Of a stretch of 64,000 bases of DNA, positions 19,341 through 28,929 are shown one piece after another. Every line of letters begins with the position of its first letter. Position 1 is the first letter of the stretch. The translations under genes and the position numbers were made by a program. The notes beneath the pieces are model-generated. The model ran no database searches. It saw only the letters and a list, made by a program, of their open reading frames with translations, and had not been told where the DNA came from. This DNA comes from Azospirillum oleiclasticum (GTDB lineage Bacteria; Pseudomonadota; Alphaproteobacteria; Azospirillales; Azospirillaceae), in assembly GCF_013423485.1 (NCBI RefSeq), contig NZ_JABFFR010000009.1, forward strand, positions 248,001-312,000. Direction: 5' to 3'.

Positions 19341-20048
19341 ATGCCTGATGTTCGTGATACGTTCCAAAACCTGTCCCCCCTCCGCCTGAACGGCGCCGAC
19401 CTGCTCGCCGACTCGTCCGGGGCGTTGCTGTGGCCCGAACGGCGGGTGATGGTGGTGGCGGATCTGCACCTGGAGAAGGGATCGGGGTTTGCCGCGCGCG
19501 GGCGGATGCTGCCGCCCTACGACACGCGGGCAACACTGGAGCGGCTGGGCGAGGCGATGGCGCGGCTGACGCCGGCGACCCTGCTGTGCCTGGGCGACAG
19601 CTTCCACGACCGGAAGGCCGAGACGCGCATGGCCCCGGACGACGCGGAGGCGCTGCGCGCGCTCACCGCGTCGGTGGACTGGGTGTGGATCACCGGCAAC
19701 CATGACCCGGAGCCGCCGCGCGGGCTGGGCGGACGCGCCGCGGCGGAGGTGACGCTGGGACCGCTGGTCTTCCGGCACGAGGCGGTGCCGGGTGCGGTGG
19801 GTGAGCTGTCGGGGCACCTGCACCCGGTGGCGACCGTACGCGTGACCAGCGGACGCGTACGCGCCCGCTGCTTCGCGGAGGACGGCAACCGGCTGGTGAT
19901 GCCGGCCTTCGGCGCCTTCGCCGGCGGGCTGAACGTCATGGACCCCGCCGTGCGTGGCCTGTTCCCCGGCGGCTTCGCTGTGCACATGATCGTCCGCGAC
20001 CGCGTGCACCGCTTCCCCGCCGGGCGCCTCCAGGCCGGGGCGGCGTAG
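19341..20048 (+). CDS. pdeM: Ligase-associated endonuclease/phosphoesterase PdeM
   Basis: This 235-aa calcineurin-like metallophosphoesterase is of the type linked to the bacterial ligase-helicase-exonuclease repair set. Metal-binding motifs appear in order: VADLHLEKG, LGDSFHD, ITGNHDPEP, LSGHLHP. The start at 19341 (MPDVRD) is chosen over 19290 because the latter adds only arginine-rich sequence right behind fliG. No strong ribosome binding site is visible. It converges with bcp. Confidence 0.9.
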   Translation: MPDVRDTFQNLSPLRLNGADLLADSSGALLWPERRVMVVADLHLEKGSGFAARGRMLPPYDTRATLERLGEAMARLTPATLLCLGDSFHDRKAETRMAPDDAEALRALTASVDWVWITGNHDPEPPRGLGGRAAAEVTLGPLVFRHEAVPGAVGELSGHLHPVATVRVTSGRVRARCFAEDGNRLVMPAFGAFAGGLNVMDPAVRGLFPGGFAVHMIVRDRVHRFPAGRLQAGAA

Positions 20049-20052
20049 GACG

Positions 20053-20517
20053 CTACAGCGCCCTGGCCGCCTTCAGCACCGCCTCCACGTGGCCGGGCAC
20101 CTTGACCTTGCGCCAGATCTCGCGCACCACGCCCTCGCGGTCGATCAGGAAGGTGGCGCGATCGAGCCCCATGTACTTGCGGCCATACATGGATTTCTCC
20201 ACCCACACGCCGTACGCCTCGGCGACCCCGGTGTCCTTGTCGGACGCCAGGGTGAAGGGCAGTTCGTACTTGGCCTTGAACTTGTCGTGGCTGGCGACGC
20301 TGTCCTTGGACACGCCGATCACCACGGCGTCGATGCCGCCGAAGTCCGGGAACTGGTCGCGGAAGCCGCAGGCCTCCTTGGTGCAGCCGGACGTGTCGTC
20401 CTTGGGGTAGAAATACAGGATCACCGGCTTGCCCTTCAGGGCGGACAGCGTGACGCTGCCGCCGCCGTCGGTCGGCATGGTGAAATCCGGGGCGGGGGAT
20501 CCGGCCTCGACGCTCAT
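20053..20517 (-). CDS. bcp: Thioredoxin-dependent peroxiredoxin Bcp
   Basis: Bcp (154 aa) reduces peroxides and lipid hydroperoxides. The peroxidatic cysteine is in TSGCTKEACGF (Cys45) and a second cysteine, Cys50, is five residues on, as in the atypical two-cysteine subclass. ILYFYPKDDTSG and EIWRKVKVPGH complete the family pattern. The start codon overlaps the glnE stop in an ATGA junction, so bcp is the downstream gene of a glnE-bcp operon. Confidence 0.96.
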   Translation of the reverse strand: MSVEAGSPAPDFTMPTDGGGSVTLSALKGKPVILYFYPKDDTSGCTKEACGFRDQFPDFGGIDAVVIGVSKDSVASHDKFKAKYELPFTLASDKDTGVAEAYGVWVEKSMYGRKYMGLDRATFLIDREGVVREIWRKVKVPGHVEAVLKAARAL

Positions 20518-23510
20518 GGGACAGGCTTCTCCTCGGCAAGGGGTGCTGGGGTGTTGACGGGTGGCAGCTGTGCTGCCGGCTCATCGACCAGACGGCGGTA
20601 ATGGTCGTGGGCGCGGGCGGCCAGCGCACGGACTCTGGTGTCGAGAGCGGCGAAGTCAACCGGCGGTGGGTCGTCGGGAAAGGCGGCACGCCCCAGGCCG
20701 GGCACCAGCGACGGGGACGCCTGCGCCGGGTCGAGCACGCCGTCCGTCGTCAACCGCAGGAAGCCCTGCACCCGCCGCCATGTCCTCAGCGCCGCCACCA
20801 GCTCCTCCGCAACAGCCGCATCCAGCAGGCCGCTGCGCGCGGCGTTGCCGATGGCCGCGGCCGTGTGCACGGACAGGATGTCCGGGTGCGCCGCGCCATG
20901 GCGGAGCTGAAGGTACTGCGCCACGAACTCGATGTCGATCAGGCCGCCGCGGGCGTATTTCACGTTCCAGACGTTGGGCGTGCCGAACTCCTTGTCGATG
21001 CGGCGGCGCATGTCGGCCACGTCGCGCAGCAGCCGGTCGGGGTCGCGCTCCGCCGTCAGCACGGCCCGCACGGCGGCATCGACGCGGGCCGCCAGAGCCG
21101 GGTCGCCGCCGATCACGCGGGCGCGGGTCAGCGCCATGTGCTCCCAGGTCCAGGCGTCCTTGCCCTGATACTTCACGAAGGCTTCCAGCGAGGTGGCGAG
21201 CGGCCCGGCGTTGCCGGACGGGCGCAGCCGCATGTCCACCTCGTAGAGCCGCCCGTCGGCCATCGGCGCGGTGATGGCGTTGGTCAGGCGCTGCGTCAGC
21301 TTGATGAAATACTCGTTGGGCGCCAGCGCTTTCGGCCCATCGGACTGACGCGAATCGGCGGGCGCGTCGTAGACGACGATCAGGTCGATGTCCGACGTGA
21401 TGGTGAGCTGCCGGCTGCCCAGCTTGCCCATGGCGACCACCACCCAGGAGCCGCCCGGCACCCGCCCGTGCCGGCGCGCGAACTCCTCCGCCACCCGGTT
21501 CGCGAGGTCGGCGACCACCACGTCGGCAAGGTCGGCCAGGAAGGGACCGCTGCGGTCGCCGTCGGTGATGCCGCGCAGGATCTGCGCCCCGGCGCGGAAG
21601 CGCTGGTCGTTGGTCCAGGAGCGCGAGAGCGCCAGCGCGTCCTCGAAATCGCGCGCCGCGGCCATGGCGCGGGCGTGCTCCGCCGCGATCGCGTCGCGGC
21701 CGGGCAGCGCGTCGAAGAAGTCGGGCGACAGCACGGCGTCCAGCAGCAGCGGGTTGCGCGACAGGGTGAGCGCCAGCTGCGGCGCGGTGCCCATGATCTC
21801 CGCCACCAGCGTCAGCAGCCAGGGGTTGGCGTAGAACAGCGAGAACAGCCCCACCCCGGCGGGCAGCTTGCCCAGGAAGGAGTCGACGTTGACCAGCGCC
21901 GCGTCCGGCTGTGGCGTGCCGGCGAGCGCCTCCAGCAGCCCCGGCGCCAGCTCGGTCAGCAGCTCGCGCGCGCGGGTCGAACGGGTGGCGCGGTAGCGAC
22001 CGCGGTGCCAGCCGGACACGATGGCGATCACCCGCGACGGGTCCTGGAAGCCCATGCGGGCCAGCGTCTCCACCGTGCCGGGGTCGTCATCGGTGCCGGT
22101 GAAGACGAGGTTGCCGGGACCGGACAGCGGCGGCGCCTCCTCGAACAGTTCGGCGTAGCGGTCCTCCACCCGGCCGAGCCGGGCCAGCAGTGCCGCGCGG
22201 AACGCCTCGCCGTCGGGGTAGCCGAGGAAGGTGGCGAGGTGAGCCACCCCCTCGGCCGTCTCCGGGATGCGATGGGTCTGGCGGTCGTCGATCATCTGCA
22301 CCCGGTGCTCCACCCGGCGCAGGAAGTGGTAGGCCTCGGTCAGCTCCTCCAGCGCCGCGGCGGGCACGCGGCCCGTGTCGGTCAGGGCGCCGATGGCCTT
22401 CAGCGTCGGCGCGATGCGCACCCGGGGATCGCGGCCGCCGAAGATGAGCTGCTGGGTCTGGGCGAAGAACTCGATCTCGCGGATGCCGCCGCGCCCGACC
22501 TTGATGTCGTGGCCGTTGACCGTGATCTCCCGGTGGCCCTTGTGCGCGTTGATCTGGCGCTTGATGGAGTGGATGTCCTGGATGGCGGCGAAATCCAGGT
22601 GCCGGCGCCAGACGAAGGGCTCCAGCGTGCGCAGGAAGGCCGCCCCCGCCTCCGGATCGCCGGCGACGGGGCGCGCCTTGATCATCGCCGCCCGCTCCCA
22701 GTTCTGGCCGACGCTGGCGTAATAGACCTCCGCCGCGCTGACCGACACCGCCAGCGGGGTGGCACCAGGGTCCGGGCGCAGGCGCAGGTCGGTGCGGAAC
22801 ACGTAGCCGTCCTTCGTCCGCTCCTCCATAATGCGGACAAGATCGCGGGCCAGACGGATGAAGGTGCGCGCGAGATGGTCCGGCTTCGGCGTGCGCACGA
22901 CCTCGTCGTCGTACAGCACGATGAGGTCGACGTCGCTTGAGTAGTTGAGTTCGCGCGCACCGAGTTTGCCCATGGCGAGGACGATGAGCCCAGACCCCAC
23001 CCACGGCCGCTCCGGATCGGGAAGCGTCAGCATCCCGCCGTCCGCCGCCTTGCGCAGCAGATGCGCCGAGGCGAGCCGCAGGGCGGTCTCCGCCAACTCG
23101 CTCAGCGCACCGGTCACCCGCTCCAGCGGCCAGGCGCCGGCGATGTCGGCCATGGCGATCAACAGCGCCGCGCGCCGCTTGGCAACGCGCAGTGTGGCCA
23201 TCAGCGCGTCGGTGTTGCGCTCCCCCGCCCCGTCCCGCTCCACCCCGACCATCAGCGCGGCGAAGGCGGCGTCGTGTCCTTCCTCCACGATGCGGCGGAC
23301 GGTGGACAGTTCGCGTGTCAGGATCTGCCCGAGGAAGGGGCTGTTGCCGGCGACAGCCTCCAGCAGCGCGCGGCCGTCGGCGTCGTCTACGAAGGCTTCC
23401 GCCCAGGCGCCCAATTCCCCGCCCGCCGCCTGCGCCTCCTGGCGCCAGCGCTCCATCCCGCGTTCGGCGAGCCCGGTATCGAAGGGTTTCGGCAGCGCAC
23501 TGGTCGGCAT
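20514..23510 (-). CDS. glnE: Bifunctional glutamine synthetase adenylyltransferase/deadenylase
   Basis: GlnE (998 aa) adenylylates and deadenylylates glutamine synthetase in response to PII, setting nitrogen flow. Two nucleotidyltransferase domains carry the metal motifs SDVDLIVLYDDE (N-terminal half, deadenylylation) and SDIDLIVVYDAP (C-terminal half, adenylylation). Each is followed by a helical domain. The minus-strand frame stays open far upstream through the next gene, but ATG 23510 (MPTSALPKPFDTG) gives the family length. Its stop overlaps the bcp start. Confidence 0.96.
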   Translation of the reverse strand: MPTSALPKPFDTGLAERGMERWRQEAQAAGGELGAWAEAFVDDADGRALLEAVAGNSPFLGQILTRELSTVRRIVEEGHDAAFAALMVGVERDGAGERNTDALMATLRVAKRRAALLIAMADIAGAWPLERVTGALSELAETALRLASAHLLRKAADGGMLTLPDPERPWVGSGLIVLAMGKLGARELNYSSDVDLIVLYDDEVVRTPKPDHLARTFIRLARDLVRIMEERTKDGYVFRTDLRLRPDPGATPLAVSVSAAEVYYASVGQNWERAAMIKARPVAGDPEAGAAFLRTLEPFVWRRHLDFAAIQDIHSIKRQINAHKGHREITVNGHDIKVGRGGIREIEFFAQTQQLIFGGRDPRVRIAPTLKAIGALTDTGRVPAAALEELTEAYHFLRRVEHRVQMIDDRQTHRIPETAEGVAHLATFLGYPDGEAFRAALLARLGRVEDRYAELFEEAPPLSGPGNLVFTGTDDDPGTVETLARMGFQDPSRVIAIVSGWHRGRYRATRSTRARELLTELAPGLLEALAGTPQPDAALVNVDSFLGKLPAGVGLFSLFYANPWLLTLVAEIMGTAPQLALTLSRNPLLLDAVLSPDFFDALPGRDAIAAEHARAMAAARDFEDALALSRSWTNDQRFRAGAQILRGITDGDRSGPFLADLADVVVADLANRVAEEFARRHGRVPGGSWVVVAMGKLGSRQLTITSDIDLIVVYDAPADSRQSDGPKALAPNEYFIKLTQRLTNAITAPMADGRLYEVDMRLRPSGNAGPLATSLEAFVKYQGKDAWTWEHMALTRARVIGGDPALAARVDAAVRAVLTAERDPDRLLRDVADMRRRIDKEFGTPNVWNVKYARGGLIDIEFVAQYLQLRHGAAHPDILSVHTAAAIGNAARSGLLDAAVAEELVAALRTWRRVQGFLRLTTDGVLDPAQASPSLVPGLGRAAFPDDPPPVDFAALDTRVRALAARAHDHYRRLVDEPAAQLPPVNTPAPLAEEKPVP

Positions 23511-23601
23511 CTCGGTCTTCCCTGCCCAACAAACGGGCATGACCCTGCACGGGCCGCGCTGTGGGGTCAACGGGGTTGAGCGCGAACGGCCGTCGCGCCC
23601 G

Positions 23602-23684
23602 GCCCCCACCCAAACCCTTCCCCACTCCGCGGGGGAGGGCTTTTTCTCCTCCCCCTGCGAAGTGGGGGGAGGTCGGGAGGGGGG
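23602..23684. repeat. GC-rich intergenic palindromic repeat, copy 1
   Basis: The block starts GCCCCCACCCAAACCC, contains CCCTTCCCC with GGGGGAGGG as a stem, and ends GGGGGGAGGTCGGGAGGGG. The same element in the opposite orientation lies at 27361-27412, so it is a dispersed repeat. Compared with that copy it has an extra central segment containing a second hairpin half and CTTTTT. It separates the divergent glnE and AsmA-like genes. Confidence 0.65.
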
Positions 23685-23723
23685 CCCGGCTCCGCAACGC
23701 CACACCGCAAGAGGCCCGCGTAC

Positions 23724-26700
23724 GTGATCCGGAAAGGCTTGCGGATCGCTGTCGCTTCCCTGCTCGCCGTGACCGCCGTTCTGGGCGCCGGCGCCGGGTT
23801 TTTCGTGTGGCGGCTGGCCCAGGGGCCGATCGCGCTGGACGCGGCGGTGCCGCTGCTGGAACGCGAGATGGCGCCGCCCGACGGGCGTTTCCGCGTCGAT
23901 ATCGACGGGCTGGTGCTGGCCTGGGTGGACGACGACGAACGCGGCAGCCGCATCGACCTGCGGGCGCTGCGGGTGCGGGCGCTGAACGCCGAGGGCGCCA
24001 CGCTGGCCGAGGTGCCGGAGATGGGCGTCGGCTTCTCCGTCCCGGCGCTGCTGACGGCCCATCTGCGCCCAACGCGGATGGAGCTGATCCATCCCCGCGT
24101 CACCATCCTGCGCGACCAGGGCGACCACTACGGTTTCGACCTCGCCACGCCGGACAGCCCCGCCGCCGCGGACGCGGACCAGGATGAAAGCGGCACACCG
24201 GTCGCGGCGGATCTGTTGGCGGCGCTGCGCCAACCGCCCGACGTCGCCGAGCCGCTGGGGCTGCTGCGCACGGTCACCATCACCGGGGCGGAGCTGCGGC
24301 TGGTGGACCGGGTGTCCGGCGTGACGTGGCGCGCCTCCCGCGCCGACATCACGCTGGCGCGGGGGGCGGCCGGCATCGTCGGCAGCGGCCGGCTGGCGCT
24401 CGACCTCGGCGACCGCGAGGCGCCGGTGGAGGCCACCCTGCACCATTGGACGGGCGACGGCAGCACCAGCCTGTCGCTCGGCGTCGCCAACCTGGAGCCG
24501 GCGTCGCTCGCCCGGCTGATCCCCGACGCCGCCCCGCTGGCGGCGCTCCGGGCGCCGGTGGACGGGCGGCTGGACCTGACGCTCGACGCCGCCTTCCACC
24601 CGACGCGGGCCGCCGCCGATCTGTCGGTCGGGTCGGGCCAGGCGGTGCTGCCGGCGCTCCGACCCGCACCCTTCGCGGTGGCCGGGGCGACGCTGCGCGC
24701 CAGCGCCGACATTGCCGCGCGCACGGTGAGCGTGGAGGGGTTCTCGCTGGCGCTGGACGAGGCCGGAGGCCGGCTGGCGCTCACCGGCAACGCCGAACTG
24801 ACCGGGGCGCCCGGTGCACGCGGCGGACGGGCCGAGCTGGCGGTGGAGACCGGCGGGCGCACGGCGCGGCTGGGCCTCGAGGCGGCGCCGATCGGCGACG
24901 GCGGCTCGCGGGTCGTTGCCACTCTGGACGGGCTGGAGCCGGCGCTGTTCGCGAAGCTCGCGCCGGCGCTGGAGCCGCTGGCGGCGGCGGCGCTGCCGGT
25001 GGGCGGCCGGGCGGAGCTGACGCTGGACCGCGGCTTTGCGCCCCTGGCCGGCTCGGCGGATCTGCGCGGCGGCGCCGGCCGGCTGGTGCTTCCCGACCTG
25101 TTCCCGGAGCCGCTGGCCGTGTCCGGCGTGGCGCTGCGCGGCAGCGCCGACCGGGCCGCCGGGCAGTACCGGCTGGAGCGGGCGGCGCTGGAGCTCGGCG
25201 GGCCGGTGATCGAGCTGTCGGGCAACGGGCGCACCCACGACGGCCGGCTGGAGCTGGACAGCCTGCTGCGGCTGCTCGCCGTGCCCTTCGACGATCTTCC
25301 GCGCTACTGGCCGGCCAAGCTCAAGCCGATCGTGCGGACCTGGATCACCGAGAACCTGTCGCGCGGTGTGGTGCAGGAGGCGCGGCTGGAACTGGCCGGG
25401 ACGGCACCGCTGTCCGACCCCGCCGCCTTCGACCCCACCCATGTCCACGCCACCATCTCGGCCACCGACACCACCCTGCGCTACTTCAAGCCGCTGCCGC
25501 CGGCGACCGGCATCGAGCGGGTGGAGGCTGTGAGCGATGGCCAGACCTTCTGGGTGCGCACCCATGGCGGCCGTATAGAGGATGTGGAGGCCGGCGAGGG
25601 CCATGTGACCATCGTCAATCTCGGCTCCGTGCGCGAGGACATCGACATCCGCATCCCCGTGCGCGGCCCGGTCAACACGGTGATGGGCATCATCGACCTG
25701 CCGCCGCTGGGCTATCCCACCCGTTTCGACCTGGACCCCAAACGCACCCGCGGCACGGTGGAGGCCGACCTGCGCTTCGCCTTCCCGCTGTTCGAGGATC
25801 TGAAGGTCGAGGACATCGACGTGGGCGTGGAGGCGCGGCTGAAGGGTGCGGCGGCCGAGAATGTGGCGCTGGGCCAGCCGGTGACCGACGGTGAGCTCGG
25901 CCTGTCGCTGACCACCAAGGGCATGACGGTCAAGGGCAAGGCGAAGTTCGCCGGGGTTCCGATCACCGTCGATTGGCGCGAGCAGTTCGAGGACGTGATC
26001 AAGGGTCCGCGCACCCGCATCGCCATCAAGGGGGACGCCGACCTCGCCGAGCTGAAGCGCCATGGGATCGACACCGCACCCTGGGCGCAGGGCATGGTGG
26101 GCGCGGACATGACCTACACCGTGGACGCCCAGAAGCGCGCCACCTTGGCCGGTGTCCTCGACCTCGCGAAGACCCGCCTGACCGCCACCGAGCTGGGTTG
26201 GGAAAAGCCGCCGGGCACCGCGGCCGAGGGGCATTTCACCCTGGAGATCCCCAAGGGCAGGCCGCCGCGCCTGTCCAGCGTCCGGCTCGACGGCGGCGGC
26301 ATGAAGGCGTCGGCGGCCGTGGAGTTCGGCGCCGACGGCCGGCTGGCCGCCGTGCGCAACGCCCGCATCGCCACCGGCCGCACCGATCTGGTGGCCGAGC
26401 TGGAGCAGGCAGGCGGCCGCTACACCGCCACGCTGAAGGGCACCGGCTTCGACGCCCGCGGCCTGATGAAGAGTGATGGGAAGGACGGCAAGGACGACAA
26501 GCCGCTGCCGCCCATCGACCTGACGGCGACGCTCGACCGCGTGGTGTTCGGCGACGACCGGGTGCTCGACCGCGTGAAAGCCAAGGCGGTGCGCAACCCC
26601 ACCGCTTGGACGCGGATCGAGCTGGACGCCGCGGTGCCGCCCGCCGGAAAGCGGCTGGTGCTACGCTTCCTGCCCACCGGGACCGACCAGTCGCTGCTGG

Positions 26701-27332
26701 CCGAGACCGACGACCTCGGCGGGGCGCTGCGGGCGCTCGACCTCACCGACCGGCTGCGCGGCGGGAAGATGCGCGTGACCGGCACCACCTCGGGCCCTGG
26801 CCACCGGGCGCCCCTCACCGGCCGCATCGAAGTGACCGACTACACGCTGGTCGATGCCCCGGCGCTCGCCCGCATCCTGAACAGCATGTCGGTGGGCGGG
26901 GTGGCGGAGCTGCTCGGCGGCGGCCAGGGCATCACCTTCGGCCGCCTGCAGGGCGAGTTCCGCCGCCAGGGCGACGTTGTGGCGTTGAAGGACGTGCGGA
27001 CCTCCGGCAACGCGCTGGGTCTGACGCTGGAGGGCGACGTGAACGTGGAGAAGGAGATGGCGGCGCTGCGCGGCACCATCGTGCCCGTCTACGGCATCAA
27101 CCGCATCATCGGCCAGATCCCGGTGCTCGGCGATTGGCTCAGCGGCGGCAGCGGCCAGGGCATCTTCGCCGCCACCTGGCACGCCAGCGGCCCCTTCGAG
27201 AACCTTGACGTCTCGGTCAACCCGCTGGCCGTGCTCGCCCCCGGCTTCCTGCGCAACCTCTTCTTCCTCGGCGACGGCAGCCCCGCCCCGCCGCCCAAAG
27301 ACGAGGTGCCATGGCACCAGCGGGCGAATTAG
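23724..27332 (+). CDS. AsmA/YhdP-like large membrane-anchored protein
   Basis: This 1202-aa protein has one N-terminal transmembrane anchor (about residues 7-30, LRIAVASLLAVTAVLGAGAG) and a very long periplasmic region of repeated beta-strand segments (DUF3971 then AsmA-2-like). The C-terminal VVALKDVRTSGNALGLTLEG and GINRIIGQIPVLGDWLSGG are diagnostic of the YhdP group. Proteins of this type are bridge-like lipid carriers between inner and outer membrane. Translation starts at GTG 23724. Convergent with tyrS. Confidence 0.9.
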   Translation: MIRKGLRIAVASLLAVTAVLGAGAGFFVWRLAQGPIALDAAVPLLEREMAPPDGRFRVDIDGLVLAWVDDDERGSRIDLRALRVRALNAEGATLAEVPEMGVGFSVPALLTAHLRPTRMELIHPRVTILRDQGDHYGFDLATPDSPAAADADQDESGTPVAADLLAALRQPPDVAEPLGLLRTVTITGAELRLVDRVSGVTWRASRADITLARGAAGIVGSGRLALDLGDREAPVEATLHHWTGDGSTSLSLGVANLEPASLARLIPDAAPLAALRAPVDGRLDLTLDAAFHPTRAAADLSVGSGQAVLPALRPAPFAVAGATLRASADIAARTVSVEGFSLALDEAGGRLALTGNAELTGAPGARGGRAELAVETGGRTARLGLEAAPIGDGGSRVVATLDGLEPALFAKLAPALEPLAAAALPVGGRAELTLDRGFAPLAGSADLRGGAGRLVLPDLFPEPLAVSGVALRGSADRAAGQYRLERAALELGGPVIELSGNGRTHDGRLELDSLLRLLAVPFDDLPRYWPAKLKPIVRTWITENLSRGVVQEARLELAGTAPLSDPAAFDPTHVHATISATDTTLRYFKPLPPATGIERVEAVSDGQTFWVRTHGGRIEDVEAGEGHVTIVNLGSVREDIDIRIPVRGPVNTVMGIIDLPPLGYPTRFDLDPKRTRGTVEADLRFAFPLFEDLKVEDIDVGVEARLKGAAAENVALGQPVTDGELGLSLTTKGMTVKGKAKFAGVPITVDWREQFEDVIKGPRTRIAIKGDADLAELKRHGIDTAPWAQGMVGADMTYTVDAQKRATLAGVLDLAKTRLTATELGWEKPPGTAAEGHFTLEIPKGRPPRLSSVRLDGGGMKASAAVEFGADGRLAAVRNARIATGRTDLVAELEQAGGRYTATLKGTGFDARGLMKSDGKDGKDDKPLPPIDLTATLDRVVFGDDRVLDRVKAKAVRNPTAWTRIELDAAVPPAGKRLVLRFLPTGTDQSLLAETDDLGGALRALDLTDRLRGGKMRVTGTTSGPGHRAPLTGRIEVTDYTLVDAPALARILNSMSVGGVAELLGGGQGITFGRLQGEFRRQGDVVALKDVRTSGNALGLTLEGDVNVEKEMAALRGTIVPVYGINRIIGQIPVLGDWLSGGSGQGIFAATWHASGPFENLDVSVNPLAVLAPGFLRNLFFLGDGSPAPPPKDEVPWHQRAN

Positions 27333-27360
27333 GGGTCTGGTCGGGGGCGTGCCTGAGTTG

Positions 27361-27412
27361 GGGACCCCTCCCGACCTCCCCCCACGTCGCGGGGGAGGGT
27401 TTGGGTGGGGGC
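27361..27412. repeat. GC-rich intergenic palindromic repeat, copy 2 (inverted)
   Basis: This is the same sequence family as 23602-23684, on the other strand. An 8-bp stem (27375-27382 with 27391-27398, CCTCCCCC/GGGGGAGG) lies between the convergent AsmA-like and tyrS genes, where it could act as a bidirectional terminator. Confidence 0.65.
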
Positions 27413-27437
27413 GCCGTGCGGCGACGCTCCCGGCCCG

Positions 27438-28688
27438 TCACACCGCCTTCACCAGCGCGTGCCGCTTCTTGCCGGCCGACAGCTTGATCACCCCGTCCAC
27501 CACGTCGGCCGACGTGGCCTTCGCCGCCTCGTCGGTGACGGGCTGGTCGTTGAGGCGGGCGCCGCCGCCCTTGATCAGGCGGCGCGCCTCGCCCTTGGAC
27601 GGGGCCATGCCGGCGGCGACGAGAAGGTCCACCACCGCCATGCCGGCGGCGAGGTCGGCACCGGCGATCTCCACGGTCGGCAGCCCCTCGGCCGCGGCGC
27701 CCTGCTCGAAGGTGCGGCGCGCGGTCTCGGCGGCGGCCTCCGCGGCTGCGGCCCCGTGCGCGAGCGTGGTGACGGCGTTGGCGAGGATCTTCTTGGCCTC
27801 GTTGATCTCCGCCCCCGGAAGGCTTTCCAGCCGGCGCACCTCGTCCAGCGGCAGTTCGGTGTAGAGGCGCAGGAAGCGGCCGACGTCGGCATCCTCGGTG
27901 TTGCGCCAGTACTGCCAGAACTCGTAGGCCGGCAGCTTGTCGTCGGTCAGCCACACCGCCCCCGCCGCCGTCTTGCCCATCTTGGCGCCGGACGCGGTGG
28001 TGAGCAGCGGCGTGGTCAGCCCGTACAGCTCGGCCTGATCGGTTCGGCGGCCCAGCTCGACCCCGTTGACGATGTTGCCCCACTGGTCGGAGCCGCCCAT
28101 CTGCAGCACGCAGCGGTGGCGCCGGTACAGCTCGGTGAAGTCGTAGGCCTGGAGGATCATGTAGTTGAATTCCAGGAAGGTCAGCGGCTGCTCACGGTCC
28201 AGCCGCAGGCGGACCGAATCGAAGGTCAGCATGCGGTTGATGGTGAAGTGCGGGCCGATGGTGCGCAGCATGTCGATGTAGCCGAGCTTGTCCAGCCAGT
28301 CGGCGTTGTTGACCATCACCGCGTCGGTCGGCCCGTCGCCGAAGCTCAGGTAACGGCCGAAGATGCGCTTGATGCCGGCCATGTTCTCCTCGATCCGCTC
28401 GGGCGTGAGGAGCTGGCGCTGCTCGTCCTTGCCCGACGGATCGCCGATCTTGGTGGTGCCGCCGCCCATCAGCACGATCGGCTTGTGACCGGTCTTCTGC
28501 AGCCAGCGCAGCATCATGATGGGCAGCAGGCTGCCCACATGCAGGCTGGTGGCCGTGCAGTCGAAGCCGATATAGGCCGTGACCGGACCCTTCAGGCACA
28601 GCGCGTCGAGACCGGCGAGGTCGGTGCACTGGTGAATGAAGCCGCGCTCCTGAAGGGTGCGCAGGAAGTCCGAGGTCGGCGTGCTCAT
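27438..28688 (-). CDS. tyrS: Tyrosyl-tRNA synthetase
   Basis: TyrS (416 aa) charges tRNA-Tyr. The class I signature [18 protein letters not shown] carries HVGS in the HIGH position, and KMGKT stands in the KMSKS position. The tyrosine pocket [11 protein letters not shown] and [13 protein letters not shown] are present. A C-terminal S4 RNA-binding domain ([20 protein letters not shown]) ends the protein. ATG 28688 gives [16 protein letters not shown]. The frame continues upstream without homology. Confidence 0.97.
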   Translation of the reverse strand: MSTPTSDFLRTLQERGFIHQCTDLAGLDALCLKGPVTAYIGFDCTATSLHVGSLLPIMMLRWLQKTGHKPIVLMGGGTTKIGDPSGKDEQRQLLTPERIEENMAGIKRIFGRYLSFGDGPTDAVMVNNADWLDKLGYIDMLRTIGPHFTINRMLTFDSVRLRLDREQPLTFLEFNYMILQAYDFTELYRRHRCVLQMGGSDQWGNIVNGVELGRRTDQAELYGLTTPLLTTASGAKMGKTAAGAVWLTDDKLPAYEFWQYWRNTEDADVGRFLRLYTELPLDEVRRLESLPGAEINEAKKILANAVTTLAHGAAAAEAAAETARRTFEQGAAAEGLPTVEIAGADLAAGMAVVDLLVAAGMAPSKGEARRLIKGGGARLNDQPVTDEAAKATSADVVDGVIKLSAGKKRHALVKAV

Positions 28689-28929
28689 GGTTGTTGATCC
28701 AAACTGTGGTGATGCGGGTCCGCCACGCGGGCGACCCCGGTCTGATAGCATGGTCTGTTAGCATGGACCCGGACCCGCGGACAATCGGGCGCCGCGGAGC
28801 GTGACCCTTTGAGACCGGCGGCCGGCGGGGGCGTTCCGTTGACGGGATCCCCGTCCGAACGGTATAGCCTAGCCCGGCCGGGGCAATCCGCCCGCGGCCC
28901 ACTGCCCCGGCTGACCGGGCGAACCGCGG

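Noticed and set aside
23630..23660. CCCTTCCCC/GGGGGAGGG hairpin followed by CTTTTT as a terminator
   Set aside because: No gene ends there on the plus strand. It is better explained as part of the dispersed repeat.
20514..26234. A continuous 1906-aa minus-strand open frame
   Set aside because: Only the part up to 23510 is GlnE. The rest is the mirror of the AsmA-like gene and is low-complexity.
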